From NCBI GenBank assembly GCA_014860005.1, contig JACZKP010000181.1:1-12087 (forward strand): a DNA stretch of 12,087 bases. The letters are read 5' to 3'. The position numbers and the translations under genes were made by a program. The notes under the pieces were generated by a model, which was not told the origin of the DNA, made no database searches, and worked only from the letters and a program-made list of their open reading frames with translations. Shown here piece after piece: positions 1 through 8,800 of the stretch (positions within the stretch are counted from its first letter, which is position 1; each line of letters starts with the position of its first letter). Origin of the DNA: Verrucomicrobiota bacterium (GTDB lineage: Bacteria > Verrucomicrobiota > Verrucomicrobiae > Limisphaerales > UBA11358).

Positions 1-14
1 CGCGCAGCGGGGCC

Positions 15-142
15 ATGAACCGTGGGGCAGGCTTTCCAGCCTGCCGATGCACCGGACTTTCCAGTCCGGTATCCCGACGGGCGACAGGAATGTCGCCCGA
101 ACCGGCAGACAAGAATGTCTGCCCTACTACCGACCGGTTCAT
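15..142. repeat. Palindrome module 1 (four hairpins)
   Basis: The module starts with ATGAACCG (15-22) and ends with its reverse complement CGGTTCAT (135-142). Between them lie four consecutive perfect palindromes with 4-nt loops. They are 26-45 (stem GGCAGGCT, loop TTCC), 52-69 (stem CCGGACT, loop TTCC), 78-99 (stem CGGGCGACA, loop GGAA) and 104-123 (stem GGCAGACA, loop AGAA). The stems differ in sequence but share loop style and spacing, so they are not simple copies of one another. The bases before it (1-14, CGCGCAGCGGGGCC) recur before module 3. No protein-coding signal is convincing here. It resembles REP/MITE-like intergenic palindromes; the function is unknown. Confidence 0.8.
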
Positions 143-179
143 GCGGAGCTTCGACGATCTGAAATCGCATATTGTGACC

Positions 180-277
180 ATGAACCGCCGGGGCAGCGGA
201 GCGCCGGTCTCCGACCCGGCGCGAATCTGCGGTTGCCAACCAACACGCCGGGTCTGGAGACCGGCGCTCCGACTCAT
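180..277. repeat. Palindrome module 2 (long inverted repeat)
   Basis: The left boundary is ATGAACCG (180-187). The right boundary CGACTCAT (270-277) matches the expected CGGTTCAT at 6 of 8 positions. Inside, 198-222 and 246-270 form an inverted repeat of about 25 bp that is exact except for a one-base indel. The left arm is itself palindromic around GCGCCGG/CCGGCGC. The arms can therefore pair with each other into one long stem, or at least partly fold alone. The linker before it (143-179) and the one after it (278-316) both contain CTTCGAC. Confidence 0.75.
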
Positions 278-316
278 GGGAACTTCGACCTCCGAGAACG
301 GACGCGCAGCGGGGCC

Positions 317-408
317 GTGAACCGCAGGAGCGCGGACAGCTTTGTCCGCGAGTTTCTTCCGGTGAGTTCGCGCGGACAAAGCTGTCCGCGCTCCGAAGGG
401 CGGTTCAT
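317..408. repeat. Palindrome module 3 (exact 24-bp inverted repeat)
   Basis: The module is bounded by GTGAACCG (317-324) and CGGTTCAT (401-408). Positions 327-350 and 371-394 are exact reverse complements over 24 bp, separated by a 20-nt loop. Each arm is also a perfect hairpin alone (CGCGGACA stem, loop GCTT or AAGC). The element could thus fold as one long hairpin or two small ones. The preceding 303-316 repeats the sequence at 1-14, extending to a 21/22 match through the boundary motif, which shows a duplicated unit. Confidence 0.8.
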
Positions 409-751
409 GGAGGAAGATGGTGCTTCTGCCACTCATTTCGCGCCAGTCCCCCGTCATCACGCCTGCGGTGGCTGCCCCGATTTCACCTTCCGTTTCTTAC
501 TTTCCTCGGCCCGTGAGGTCTTCCCCCCATTTCACGGGGCTGCTTTTTGGAGTTCCAACGCTTGTTTTGGCCGCGTTCTGATTTCAAGCCTCCCCCTGAA
601 GCGTTCAGCCTCTCGCCCCCTTTCCGTTCATGTCCCAAAAGTGAACGAAGATGTCCCAACATGGGATAGATACCGCGCCCTGCAATGCGCTTAACTGATC
701 GAGTTCGGACAATTGCGCAATTACATCAATAAAGAACGAAAGGTCAGAAGT
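409..751. other. Gene-free stretch upstream of the PEP-CTERM gene
   Basis: No frame here looks coding: open frames continue from the palindrome array and have low-complexity, non-protein-like content. A C-rich block with a weak CCCGTGA/TCACGGG stem (510-538) and a T5 run at 544-548 makes only a poor terminator candidate. TGTCCCA occurs twice between 630 and 662. The stretch ends in a 12-bp perfect palindrome at 711-722, annotated separately. Confidence 0.6.
711..722. promoter_or_regulatory. 12-bp perfect palindrome, candidate operator
   Basis: AATTGCGCAATT is a perfect 12-bp palindrome centred about 35 bp before the ATG of the PEP-CTERM gene. Its position between the presumed promoter and the ribosome binding site would suit a dimeric repressor. 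No clear -35/-10 pair can be placed around it, so the regulatory role is inferred from symmetry and position alone. Confidence 0.3.
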
Positions 752-1585
752 ATGAGAGTAAGAACAATGACAAAATTGGCTGCAGCCCTCGGCTGCAGTC
801 TCATGGCGGTGAACTCCAGTTGGGCGGCGCTCACCCAGATAAAAGTGAGTTCGATCAATGGCGTCAACTCGATCACGAGTAGCGCCTACGATGACAACGC
901 CGTGATTACGGTTGGTGGCATTCAAGCACAGTCCACATGGTCTGGCGCGTGGAATGCCACGATAATAAGCGGGGCAACGTATTCACCTGAATACGACGTA
1001 GGCGACACGTTTCTAGCCTTCTGCACGGATATCGGCAATGTGATGCCGAATGGTACTTATTCGTACGAGGCTCGTGGGTTCAACACGGGTGCATTCAGTC
1101 CCAACCCGGAAGTAAGTGGGACGCCACCCGATCCAAACTGGGCCAATAACCTATCTGGTCAGCGGGCAGCTTGGTTGTACAATACCAAGTACACCCTCGC
1201 CACCACAGCCGCGACACGAAGCGCCTTGGCCATCGCCATCTGGGAGAGCCTGTACGAGGGTAGCGGAACATTTGATGTGACAGCTAAGTCCACGATTGGC
1301 CGGAGTTTTCAAGCGACCGGCAGTGGGCTTAACGCGATTGTCAGCGGGACAACCACCGTAGCACAACTCGCGAACTCTTGGCTTGAGGCTGGTGAGGAGG
1401 CGGGCTGGTCTGGTTACAACCTGACCTGGTGGGCGGAGCAACAGAGCACGGGATATGGTGACGTGCAAAGCTTGGTGGGCCTGGAGAGTGCGGCGGTCCC
1501 AGAGCCAACGACGATACTTGCTGGAGCCTTGTTGCTCCTGCCGTTCGGTTTGAGCACGCTGCGCGCATGGCGTCGGAACCGCTAG
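752..1585 (+). CDS. Exported PEP-CTERM sorting-domain protein
   Basis: This is a 277-residue surface or secreted protein predicted to be handled by an exosortase. The ATG at 752 is chosen over the in-frame 713 because AAAGG (739-743) sits 8 nt before it and because it yields a clean signal peptide (residues 1-26: MRVRT basic start, LAAALGCSLMAV core, WAA cleavage site). The C-terminus carries the sorting signal: VPEP (249-252), a hydrophobic segment (about 253-270), then the basic RAWRRNR tail. Exosortase is expected to cut near PEP in the inner membrane. The middle has FLAFC (Cys91) and ALAIAIWESLYEG (158-170). These resemble the Cys and AIW segments of thioester-domain surface proteins, but the Gln usual before AIW is Ala here. 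That similarity is tentative. There is no exosortase gene in the window. The exact role is unknown. Confidence 0.85.
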   Translation: MRVRTMTKLAAALGCSLMAVNSSWAALTQIKVSSINGVNSITSSAYDDNAVITVGGIQAQSTWSGAWNATIISGATYSPEYDVGDTFLAFCTDIGNVMPNGTYSYEARGFNTGAFSPNPEVSGTPPDPNWANNLSGQRAAWLYNTKYTLATTAATRSALAIAIWESLYEGSGTFDVTAKSTIGRSFQATGSGLNAIVSGTTTVAQLANSWLEAGEEAGWSGYNLTWWAEQQSTGYGDVQSLVGLESAAVPEPTTILAGALLLLPFGLSTLRAWRRNR

Positions 1586-1721
1586 CAGTGTCGTAGCCTA
1601 GCTGGCGAGAAGCCACAGTCTATCAACGCTACATCGGGCTGGCTTAAGGGCTGACCCGGTGTTTGCGTTTTTGCGAGGCGTCGAATCATCACGATATTGT
1701 GGTCGGCAAACTTTGACCTGC

Positions 1722-4460
1722 ATGAGACGGTTGTATAGAGGTCTGCTTTTCGGACTGGTGATCATCTGGTCCTGTTGGCTGATTCCGGTCAAGGCACAAT
1801 CTCCGGCGGACGTGGCGGTGCGCGTAAGCGCGGTCGTGCAAACGTCGCCGCCGCGCATTCAACTGGTGTGGCCGGCGGATTCCCGCGACGTGATTTACTA
1901 CGTCTTTCGGAAACAGCGCGATGCAGTCACCTGGGGCGACCCGGTGGAATTGGGGCTGAACGCAGGGACGCACGTGGATACGGACGTTTCGGCAGGACAA
2001 ACGTATGAGTACTGGCTTTCCAAGTGGACCGCGAGTGGGTATTTCGGGGGCGAGGGATACATCTACGTGGGAATCGAAGCGCCGCTCACGGAATCTCGTG
2101 GCAAGGTTGTCTTGATCGTCGAAGCCCCCCACGCCTCCTCATTGGCGACGGAGCTGGCGCGGTTCGAGCAAGACCTCGCAGGAGACGGTTGGACGGTGTT
2201 GCGGCATGACGTGCCGCGCATGAGCGTAGATCCGGCGAACACCAGTTCTGATGTCTGGGCCGCGCGTTCAAACGAACTGGCCAGCGTCAAAGCTCTCATC
2301 AAAGCGGACTACGACGCTGACCCGGTCAATGTCAAGGCGGTCGTCCTATTCGGCCGCGTGCCAGTTCCGTATTCCGGCGACCTGTATCCGGATTACCACA
2401 CCGATCACAGAGGTGCCTGGCCTGCCGATGGGTACTACGGCGACATGGATGGAGCGTGGACAGATAGCACAGTAAACCGCACGTCCGCCAGCGACCCGCG
2501 CAACCGGAATGCCCCGGGAGACGGTAAATTTGATGCGACGATTTGGCCGTCCAACGCAAGCAACCAGCGGGGACTGGAGCTTCAGGTGGGGCGTGTGGAC
2601 TTTGCGAACCTCCCCGCCTACCCCGAGAGTGAAGTGGAACTCCTACGGAGGTATCTGGATAAGGCGCATCGGTTTCGCCACAAGGTCTTTACTCCCGACC
2701 GGCGAGGGCTGGTAGATGACAATTTGGGCTACTTCACCGGGGAGGCGCCAGCCATGAATGGGTGGCGAGATTTTGCGGCTTTCTTTGGCGCGTCCAACGT
2801 GGTCGCGGCAGATTGGTTGACAGTGCCCAGCTCCCAGATTTACTTATGGGGCTACGGTTGTGGGGCGGGGACTTATACCAGTTGTTCGGGCGTGGCGACC
2901 ACGGCACAACTCGGCAGCGGCGACCCACGGATCGTGTTCACCATGCTCTTTGGCAGCTATTTTGGCGACTGGGATTCGCCGAACAACCTGCTGCGGGCCG
3001 CAATCGCCACAACCAACTACACCCTCACCAGTGCGTGGGTCTGCCGTCCTTATTGGCATTTTCATCACATGGGGCTGGGCGAGACGATCGGTTTTAGCAC
3101 GCGGTTGAGCCAGAATAACGATGGTAGCCTTTACTCGGCAAACGGGTTTCCGAGGATGGTTCACATCGCCCTCATGGGCGATCCCACCCTGCGCATGCAT
3201 GTGGTGGGGCCGCCGTCCGGGCTGGCGGCGCAAAGCGATCCGGGTGGGGTGAAGCTGACGTGGAATCCTTCAACGGACACGGTGCTCGGATATCACGTTT
3301 ATCGCTCAACCAATGCCGCCGGGCCGTTCACGCGGCTCAACGGTTCATTGATCACGGACACGAACTACATTGATTTCGAGGTGGGCACGAATGTCTATAT
3401 GGTGCGGGCGGTCAAGCTGGAGGTGAGCGGCAGTGGCAGTTATTACAACGCCAGCCAGGGGATTTTTCAATCGTTCACTCCCGTCCATCTGCCCGTGCTG
3501 ACCATCAGTGCCCAGTCCACCAACAAGGTGTATGGCGCGCCGTTGCCGGAGTTGATCGCCATTTATAGCGGGTTCGTGGGTGAGGACGGTCCGGAGGGTC
3601 TGACCCCGCCGCCGGTGCTGGAAACCACCGCCACCGCCGCCAGTCCGGTGGGCAATTATTCCATCACACCCAGCGGCGCTGGTAGCGCGAATTATTCCAT
3701 TCAGTACGAGGCGGGCACGCTGTCGGTGACGCCCGCGGCGTTGACGATCAAGGCGCAGAACACGAACAAGCTGTATGGCGCAGTGCTGCCGGTGTTCACC
3801 CCGCTTTACGACGGCCTGGTCAATGACGACATGGCAGCGGACCTGGATTCGCCACCGGTGTTGAGCACGTCCGCCACGGTGGAAAGTCCGGTGGGCAATT
3901 ATCCAATTACCGCCGGGGGCGCGGCGGACCTGAATTACAACATCACTTTCAATGAGGGCACGCTCGCCGTGGACCCGTCCCCGCTGACCGTGACGGCGGA
4001 CAACCAGAGCCGGGCTTACGGTCAGGCTGATCCGGTCTTCACCCTGAGCTATGACGGGTTTGTCAACGAGGACGATGCCGGCGACCTGGACAGTCTGCCA
4101 ACGGCGAGCACGACGGCCACGAGTGCCAGTCCGCCGGGTGATTACGTCATTGCGGTGACGGGTGGGGAGGCGCAGGACTATGCGCTGCATCGGGTCAATG
4201 GCACGCTGACGATCACCAATCCGCCGGTGCCCGCGATTACCGGGGTTGAGTTGACCAACGGTTGGGCGGTGATCACCTGGAAGGCCATGGCCGGGCTGAA
4301 CTACCGCCTTCAGTATAAGGGCGAATTGGCCGATGCCTCGTGGCTGGACGAGACGCCGGATGTGCCGGCCACCGGCCCCACAGCCAGCGGCACGAATGTG
4401 GTGGGGGATGCGACGCACCGGTTTTACCGGGTTCTGTTGGTGCCGCCGGATCCAGATTGA
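1722..4460 (+). CDS. Exported C25/caspase-like protein with Fn3 and MBG repeats
   Basis: The 912-residue exported protein starts at ATG 1722, which gives a signal peptide (basic MRRLYR, hydrophobic GLLFGLVIIWSCWLI, cleavage VKA-QS near 25); an upstream in-frame GTG (1659) would bury it. Order: Fn3-like beta domain (about 29-115); alpha/beta core resembling peptidase family C25 (about 127-497, with VVLFGRVPVPYSGDLYPDYH, LQVGRVDF and VHIALMGDPTLRM); Fn3 domain (about 498-588); three MBG/YDG repeats of about 82 residues, starting near 592, 673 and 755; and a terminal beta module ending in RFYRV, a style common in Verrucomicrobiota. In the core, the GHG and catalytic Cys segments of C25 appear as GYG (Tyr378) and MLFGSYFGDWD (408-418), so the usual dyad looks absent. 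WHFHHMGLGE (445-454) and Cys380 are other conserved-looking residues. It lies 136 bp after the PEP-CTERM gene. Substrate and activity are unknown; adhesion or structural use is an alternative. Confidence 0.75.
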   Translation: MRRLYRGLLFGLVIIWSCWLIPVKAQSPADVAVRVSAVVQTSPPRIQLVWPADSRDVIYYVFRKQRDAVTWGDPVELGLNAGTHVDTDVSAGQTYEYWLSKWTASGYFGGEGYIYVGIEAPLTESRGKVVLIVEAPHASSLATELARFEQDLAGDGWTVLRHDVPRMSVDPANTSSDVWAARSNELASVKALIKADYDADPVNVKAVVLFGRVPVPYSGDLYPDYHTDHRGAWPADGYYGDMDGAWTDSTVNRTSASDPRNRNAPGDGKFDATIWPSNASNQRGLELQVGRVDFANLPAYPESEVELLRRYLDKAHRFRHKVFTPDRRGLVDDNLGYFTGEAPAMNGWRDFAAFFGASNVVAADWLTVPSSQIYLWGYGCGAGTYTSCSGVATTAQLGSGDPRIVFTMLFGSYFGDWDSPNNLLRAAIATTNYTLTSAWVCRPYWHFHHMGLGETIGFSTRLSQNNDGSLYSANGFPRMVHIALMGDPTLRMHVVGPPSGLAAQSDPGGVKLTWNPSTDTVLGYHVYRSTNAAGPFTRLNGSLITDTNYIDFEVGTNVYMVRAVKLEVSGSGSYYNASQGIFQSFTPVHLPVLTISAQSTNKVYGAPLPELIAIYSGFVGEDGPEGLTPPPVLETTATAASPVGNYSITPSGAGSANYSIQYEAGTLSVTPAALTIKAQNTNKLYGAVLPVFTPLYDGLVNDDMAADLDSPPVLSTSATVESPVGNYPITAGGAADLNYNITFNEGTLAVDPSPLTVTADNQSRAYGQADPVFTLSYDGFVNEDDAGDLDSLPTASTTATSASPPGDYVIAVTGGEAQDYALHRVNGTLTITNPPVPAITGVELTNGWAVITWKAMAGLNYRLQYKGELADASWLDETPDVPATGPTASGTNVVGDATHRFYRVLLVPPDPD
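3496..4230 (+). repeat. Three tandem MBG/YDG domain repeats within the gene
   Basis: Protein-level repeats begin near 3496, 3738 and 3984. Each follows the pattern LTI.A.(N)..(R/K).YG...P.(F)....Y.GFV.(E)D...L...P....ATA.SP.G.Y.I...G....Y......GTL.(V/I). MBG-type domains are extended beta modules in bacterial surface adhesins. DNA identity between copies is moderate, so the duplication is old rather than recent. Confidence 0.75.
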
Positions 4461-5035
4461 GCGAGCGGTCAGCGGGTTCAAGTGGCCTCGCGCCCCTGTG
4501 TGAATCGGTTGACATAGTGCCGGGTTCCAGCCGACGCGATTTTCCTCCCGGAATACTGGCGTCACGGCTCCCGGTTCAGGCCACGTCCTGTTCTTGCCAA
4601 ATCCTTGCGGGCGTCCGCAGGGTGTTTTTATCTCCAGAGGCATTGCGGATGTGCTAGCTGCGCATGACGCAAACACGTCACGCCTCGCCGTGGTCAGCCC
4701 CGGAAAATCAACCGATTTCGAGGCTTGGAGCGATCATCGCCGCCACGCCAAGCGTGATCTTTTGTGGGGAGGCCAGCGTCGGATTGACTTCATGGGCGGC
4801 AGAGCTAATTTGCCTCATCTGAATACGCCACCTGAGATTCAGAGCTTGGTTGCGGTCAATCCGCAAAAGTGGGTGGGTGGTACGCACCAATGATTAGTTG
4901 CAGGGACCAAGGGGTTGTCCCGTGGGCAGCAATGGGTGCGCAGAGAGAAGCGAAGGCGTGAGGTGCATGCCTTCGGGAGTGGCTCTGCGGAGCCGTAAAC
5001 AATTTCGGTGAACACTGGCAAGAGAACAACAAAGT
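4461..5035. other. 575-bp intergenic region, no gene recognised
   Basis: Short open frames exist on both strands but none has a ribosome binding site plus protein-like composition. A TTGACA at 4509-4514 has no convincing -10 partner 16-18 bp downstream. Small hairpins occur at 4819-4842 (CTGAAT/ATTCAG), 4903-4921 (GGGAC/GTCCC) and 4981-4994 (GGCTC/GAGCC). The last lies about 40 bp before the response regulator start and could belong to its leader. No known riboswitch consensus was recognised. Confidence 0.5.
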
Positions 5036-5716
5036 ATGGCAAAAGATTTGACGGGTGCGCCCGTTGCATCAACCAAACGGATTTTCATTGTCGAGGACCA
5101 TCCGGTCTTTCGTGAGGGTTTGACGCAGATTCTCAATCGGGAGGCGGGGCTGGCCGTCTGCGGCGCGGCAGGCAACGCCACGCAGGCGCGGAAGGCGATT
5201 TCCAAGCTCCAACCGGACCTGGTGTTGGTGGACATCGGATTACCGGGCAAGAGCGGACTGGAATTGATCAAGGAAATCCGGGTCAAGGATAAGACGGTGA
5301 AGCTGCTGGTGATCTCCATGCATGATGAGGCCCTCTATGCCGACCGGGTGCTGCGGGCGGGCGGCGATGGCTACATCATGAAGCAGGAGGATCCGGAAGA
5401 GATCGTCCACGCCATCCGGGATGTCTTGAAGGGCCATATTTACGTCAGCGAAGAGGTCTTTGCCGTCACTGCGAAGCCTCATCCCAAAGGCTCGCGCAAG
5501 GTGGAAATCGGGGCGCTGGATCAACTGACGGATCGCGAATTGGAAATCCTGGAAAGCCTCGGTCGGGGCCGGACCAATCAGGACATCGCCCGGCAACTGA
5601 AGTTGACCGTTGCGCAGGTGGTCGCCCACGCCACGCGGATTCAAAAGAAACTGTCTTTGCCGAGTGCCAATGCGCTGATTCGTTACGCGGTTTGCTGGGT
5701 GGAGTCGGGCGTGTGA
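5036..5716 (+). CDS. NarL/FixJ-family response regulator
   Basis: This 226-residue DNA-binding response regulator is of normal length for the NarL/LuxR type. The receiver domain (about 15-130) has acidic pair Glu20/Asp21, phosphoacceptor Asp66 (LVLVDIGLPG), Ser94 and Lys116 (GYIMKQED), a complete switch set. A Gly/Pro/Lys-rich linker (145-160) leads to the LuxR-type helix-turn-helix (about 163-222: LTDRELEILESLGRGRTNQDIA, then a recognition helix and IQKKLSL). The recognition helix VAQVVAHATRIQ is less typical than the common TV..H form. The ATG at 5036 has only a weak purine stretch (GAGAA, 5022-5026) as ribosome binding site. It ends 137 bp from the 3' end of the large kinase on the other strand, which has a HisKA_3 core of the type that normally pairs with NarL regulators. 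Partnership is inferred from that; target genes are unknown. Confidence 0.93.
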   Translation: MAKDLTGAPVASTKRIFIVEDHPVFREGLTQILNREAGLAVCGAAGNATQARKAISKLQPDLVLVDIGLPGKSGLELIKEIRVKDKTVKLLVISMHDEALYADRVLRAGGDGYIMKQEDPEEIVHAIRDVLKGHIYVSEEVFAVTAKPHPKGSRKVEIGALDQLTDRELEILESLGRGRTNQDIARQLKLTVAQVVAHATRIQKKLSLPSANALIRYAVCWVESGV

Positions 5717-5770
5717 GATTCTGACGCTCGAAGAAGCTGGCGCGCCTGCCCCATTCCGAGCACCGGCCAG

Positions 5771-5790
5771 AGGGGACTCTCGCTTCCCCT
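5771..5790. terminator. Weak hairpin between the convergent genes
   Basis: AGGGGA (5771-5776) can pair with TCCCCT (5785-5790) around an 8-nt loop, midway between two convergent stop codons. Position fits a bidirectional terminator, but the stem is short and no T-run follows on either strand. Confidence 0.2.
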
Positions 5791-5853
5791 TGCCCACCCG
5801 CAGAACCGCCGCTGCAAACTCTCGCTTGGGTCAGGCACGCGGACAAATTCAAC

Positions 5854-8800
5854 TCAGGATTCCACCAGGCGGGGCTCAGGTTCGTCGCCCTCCGGCCAGG
5901 GGACACGGATGGTGATAATGGTCCCGTGCCCGGGCTTGGACTCAATTTCACATGTTCCCTGCAATAACGCCGCCCGCTCGCGCAGGTTGGCAAGTCCCAC
6001 TCCGCCACGCCTGCCTCTGGCGACTTTGAGCCGCCGGGGATTGAAGCCGCGCCCGTCATCCTGGATTCTGAGGACGACGGCGCCGTCCTTAAGCGCCAGT
6101 TGCAGATGGGCGGATTTGGCCCGGGCGTGTTTCTCCACATTGGTCAGGGCCTCCTGCAGGATGCGGAAGAGGTTCAGTTCCATGGCGGGAGGCAGCCGCG
6201 CAAGGTCACGACCGATCCGGCATTTCACGGCCAGACCGGTCCGGGCCTGGAGCTCCTTGCAAAAATTCCGGCTGGCGGCGGCCAGGCCCAGTTGGTCCAG
6301 GTCCGAGGGACGCAGATTGTGGGCAATGCGGCGGTTTTCCTCCAACGCCTGGACGAGCAGGCGACCGCAACGGGCGAGGATTTCCCGGGCGGCGGGGAAT
6401 TGCGCGGCCACGCCGGTTTCCACGCTGCGCAGCCTCATCTTGGCGGACGCAAGGACTTGGTTGACGCCATCGTGAAGTTCCCGGGCCACGCGCAAGCGCT
6501 CGGTTTCCTGGGCCTCAATGATGCGCCGGGACACGCTGCGCAATTCGTCCTCGGTCTGTTTGGTCACGGTCAGATCGCGGATGGCGGCGACCCAGTTCAC
6601 CACCCGCCCCGTTGGGTCCTTGATGGGGACGACATTGTGTTCGGCCGGAAACACCGTGCCGTCCTTGCGCTTCATCGGATACTCGAAGTCACTCATCCCC
6701 CCCTTTTCCAAGACGGCCTCGCGGAGATGCGCCCGGAACTGCTGCGCACCCGCTTCATCCAGCAGCAGAAAATCGAGCGAGCGCCCAACCAACTCGTCGC
6801 GCGGGTAACCAAAAATCCGGGTGGCGGCCGGATTGCTGTACAGGATGGCAACCGGTTCGGCCTCGAGGATGAAAACCGCGGAGCGGAGGCTGTGCAGGGT
6901 TTTCTCGATCAATCGCTGGCTCGCTTCAAACGACTGCTCGGCGCGAATGCGGGCGATGGCGCCGCCCGCCATGGCCGCGACAGCATCAATGGCGTGCAGG
7001 GATTGTACGGGAATATTCTCGACCGCGTGCGAGCCCAGGCACAGCACGGCCACCACTCGTCCTTTGTGTTGCAGCGGGAGCACCTCCCGGTCTCGCAACC
7101 CTTCCTGCGCCAACTGCTCCACCAAGCCGACCATGGTGGTGTCGGGCTGTTGGGACGGGGTCAGGCTGACCTGCGGAGGCTGGCGCCGGGCCCGGTTGGC
7201 GAAGTGCGCGGAGAAACCCTGGTGGGTGACCAGCTCCAAGGCCGTGGCCGTGGCGTCCACCAGATACACGGCGCCGCAGTCAATGCCGGGGTGGCGCAGG
7301 GCAAGGATCAGCAATTGTTCCGTCACCGCTTTCAATTCGCTGGCGGAACTCAAGAAGATGCCGAAGTCGCGCTGGAGCTGGCGCACTTTTTCGGCCCACT
7401 TAAGCTCCGTGGTGTCCACGGCCGTGCCTTCATAAAAGAGCACGCGCCCGTTGGGGTCGCGCACCACCCGCGCATTGACGCTCATCCAGAAGTGGCTGCC
7501 GTCCTTCCGGCGGTGTTCGGATTCAAACCGTTCGACCAAGCCTTGACGTTCCACGATGCGCTTGAATTCCTCCCGCCGGGCCGGCTCCACAAACACCTGC
7601 CGCGCAATGTCGGTAATGCTCGCGATCACTTCCGCGGGCGATTCATAGCCGAGGATGCGCGCCATGGCGGGATTAACGCTGAGGTAACGACCTTCCGGCG
7701 TGGACTGATAAATTCCCTCCACGGCGTTTTCAAAGATGCTGCGATATTTGGCCTCGGCGTCCCGCAACGCATGGGTGACTTCGACCCGGAGGAGGGCCTC
7801 GCTGCAATGGTTCGCGAGGGTCTGCAGCAACCGCAAGTCCGCCTCGGAATAGGCATTGGGCGAATAGCTTTGGATGGACAGAACGCCGATGGCCTTGCCA
7901 TCGGAACAGATCGGAACATGCATCATGCACTCCGAGCACCGATGGATGTCACCAAAGGGATGATAGTCCACGGCAGTCGCAGCGTCAGGCTTCAGGTTCG
8001 TCAGGCGTGCCCCCCTGGCCAGGATCGATCGCATGAGCGGGCTGGGATCTCGTTCGAGATTGGAGAGCTGCACGATTTGCCGCTGCCCGTTCAGGGTATC
8101 CAAAGTCAGGATCGGTATGATCTTGTCATCCTGCGGGGAATACATGTGGACGTAGCCTGCATCCCAACCAAACAAGCCGGATGCAATATCGAGAATGACC
8201 CGGGCGGCTTCTTCGGCGTCAATGGCGGAGTTAAGCCGATAACCCAACTGCTCAAAGGCGTCCCTCTGCCTGGCCACCCGCTTTTGCTCCGTAATGTCCC
8301 GGGCCACACCGACGAGACCCAGGGTCTTCCCCTCATTGTTTCGGATGGGCGCGGTGCTGAGCGAGATCGGGAATTCGGTTCCGTCTTTTCGGCAATTCAG
8401 AATCTCCCCCTGCCAGCCTCCCTGGAGGGTCTCGTGATGAACCCGCTCGCAGAGGCCGGGTGGGTTTTTTACCGAGTGGAGAAAATCCGGAGTCCGTCCA
8501 ACGATTTCCGCGAGTGGATAACCGTAGGCCGCCAGGAAGGCCTGGTTGGCAAAGGTGAAGCGATTCCCGGCATCGGTGATGCAGATCAAATCCCCGGTGC
8601 TCTGCACGGCGTCGGCCAGCCCCCGTGCTTCCTCTTCAAGTTTCCTACGATCGGTAAGGTCACGCGAAATGCCCATTACCGCCGTCACTTGGCCCTCCTG
8701 ATCGCGCAACGGCAGAAGCCGGTTTTCAGTCCACCGCCGGCGGCCCAGATACGAAATCCACCGCTCCTGCAGCACCGCTTCGCCCGACTCAAACATCCAG

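Noticed and set aside
1..408. CRISPR array
   Set aside because: The repeats are palindromes of different sequence with no uniform repeat-spacer spacing, and no cas genes are nearby.
510..548. Hairpin plus T-run as a terminator
   Set aside because: The 7-bp stem has a 15-nt loop and is separated from the T-run by 5 nt. No gene ends just upstream on the plus strand.
47..694. A 215-codon open frame over the palindrome array
   Set aside because: It reads through hairpins and repeats, has no ribosome binding site or domain-like sequence, and is explained by GC-rich stop-poor DNA.
4509..4514. TTGACA as a -35 promoter box
   Set aside because: No TATAAT-like sequence lies at the proper distance.
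3345..4676. A 443-codon minus-strand frame opposite the MBG repeats
   Set aside because: It mirrors the repeat periodicity of the true gene and is Arg/His-rich without motifs.
4594..4893. A 99-codon plus-strand frame in the 575-bp gap
   Set aside because: No ribosome binding site, no recognisable fold, and it overlaps other equally weak frames.
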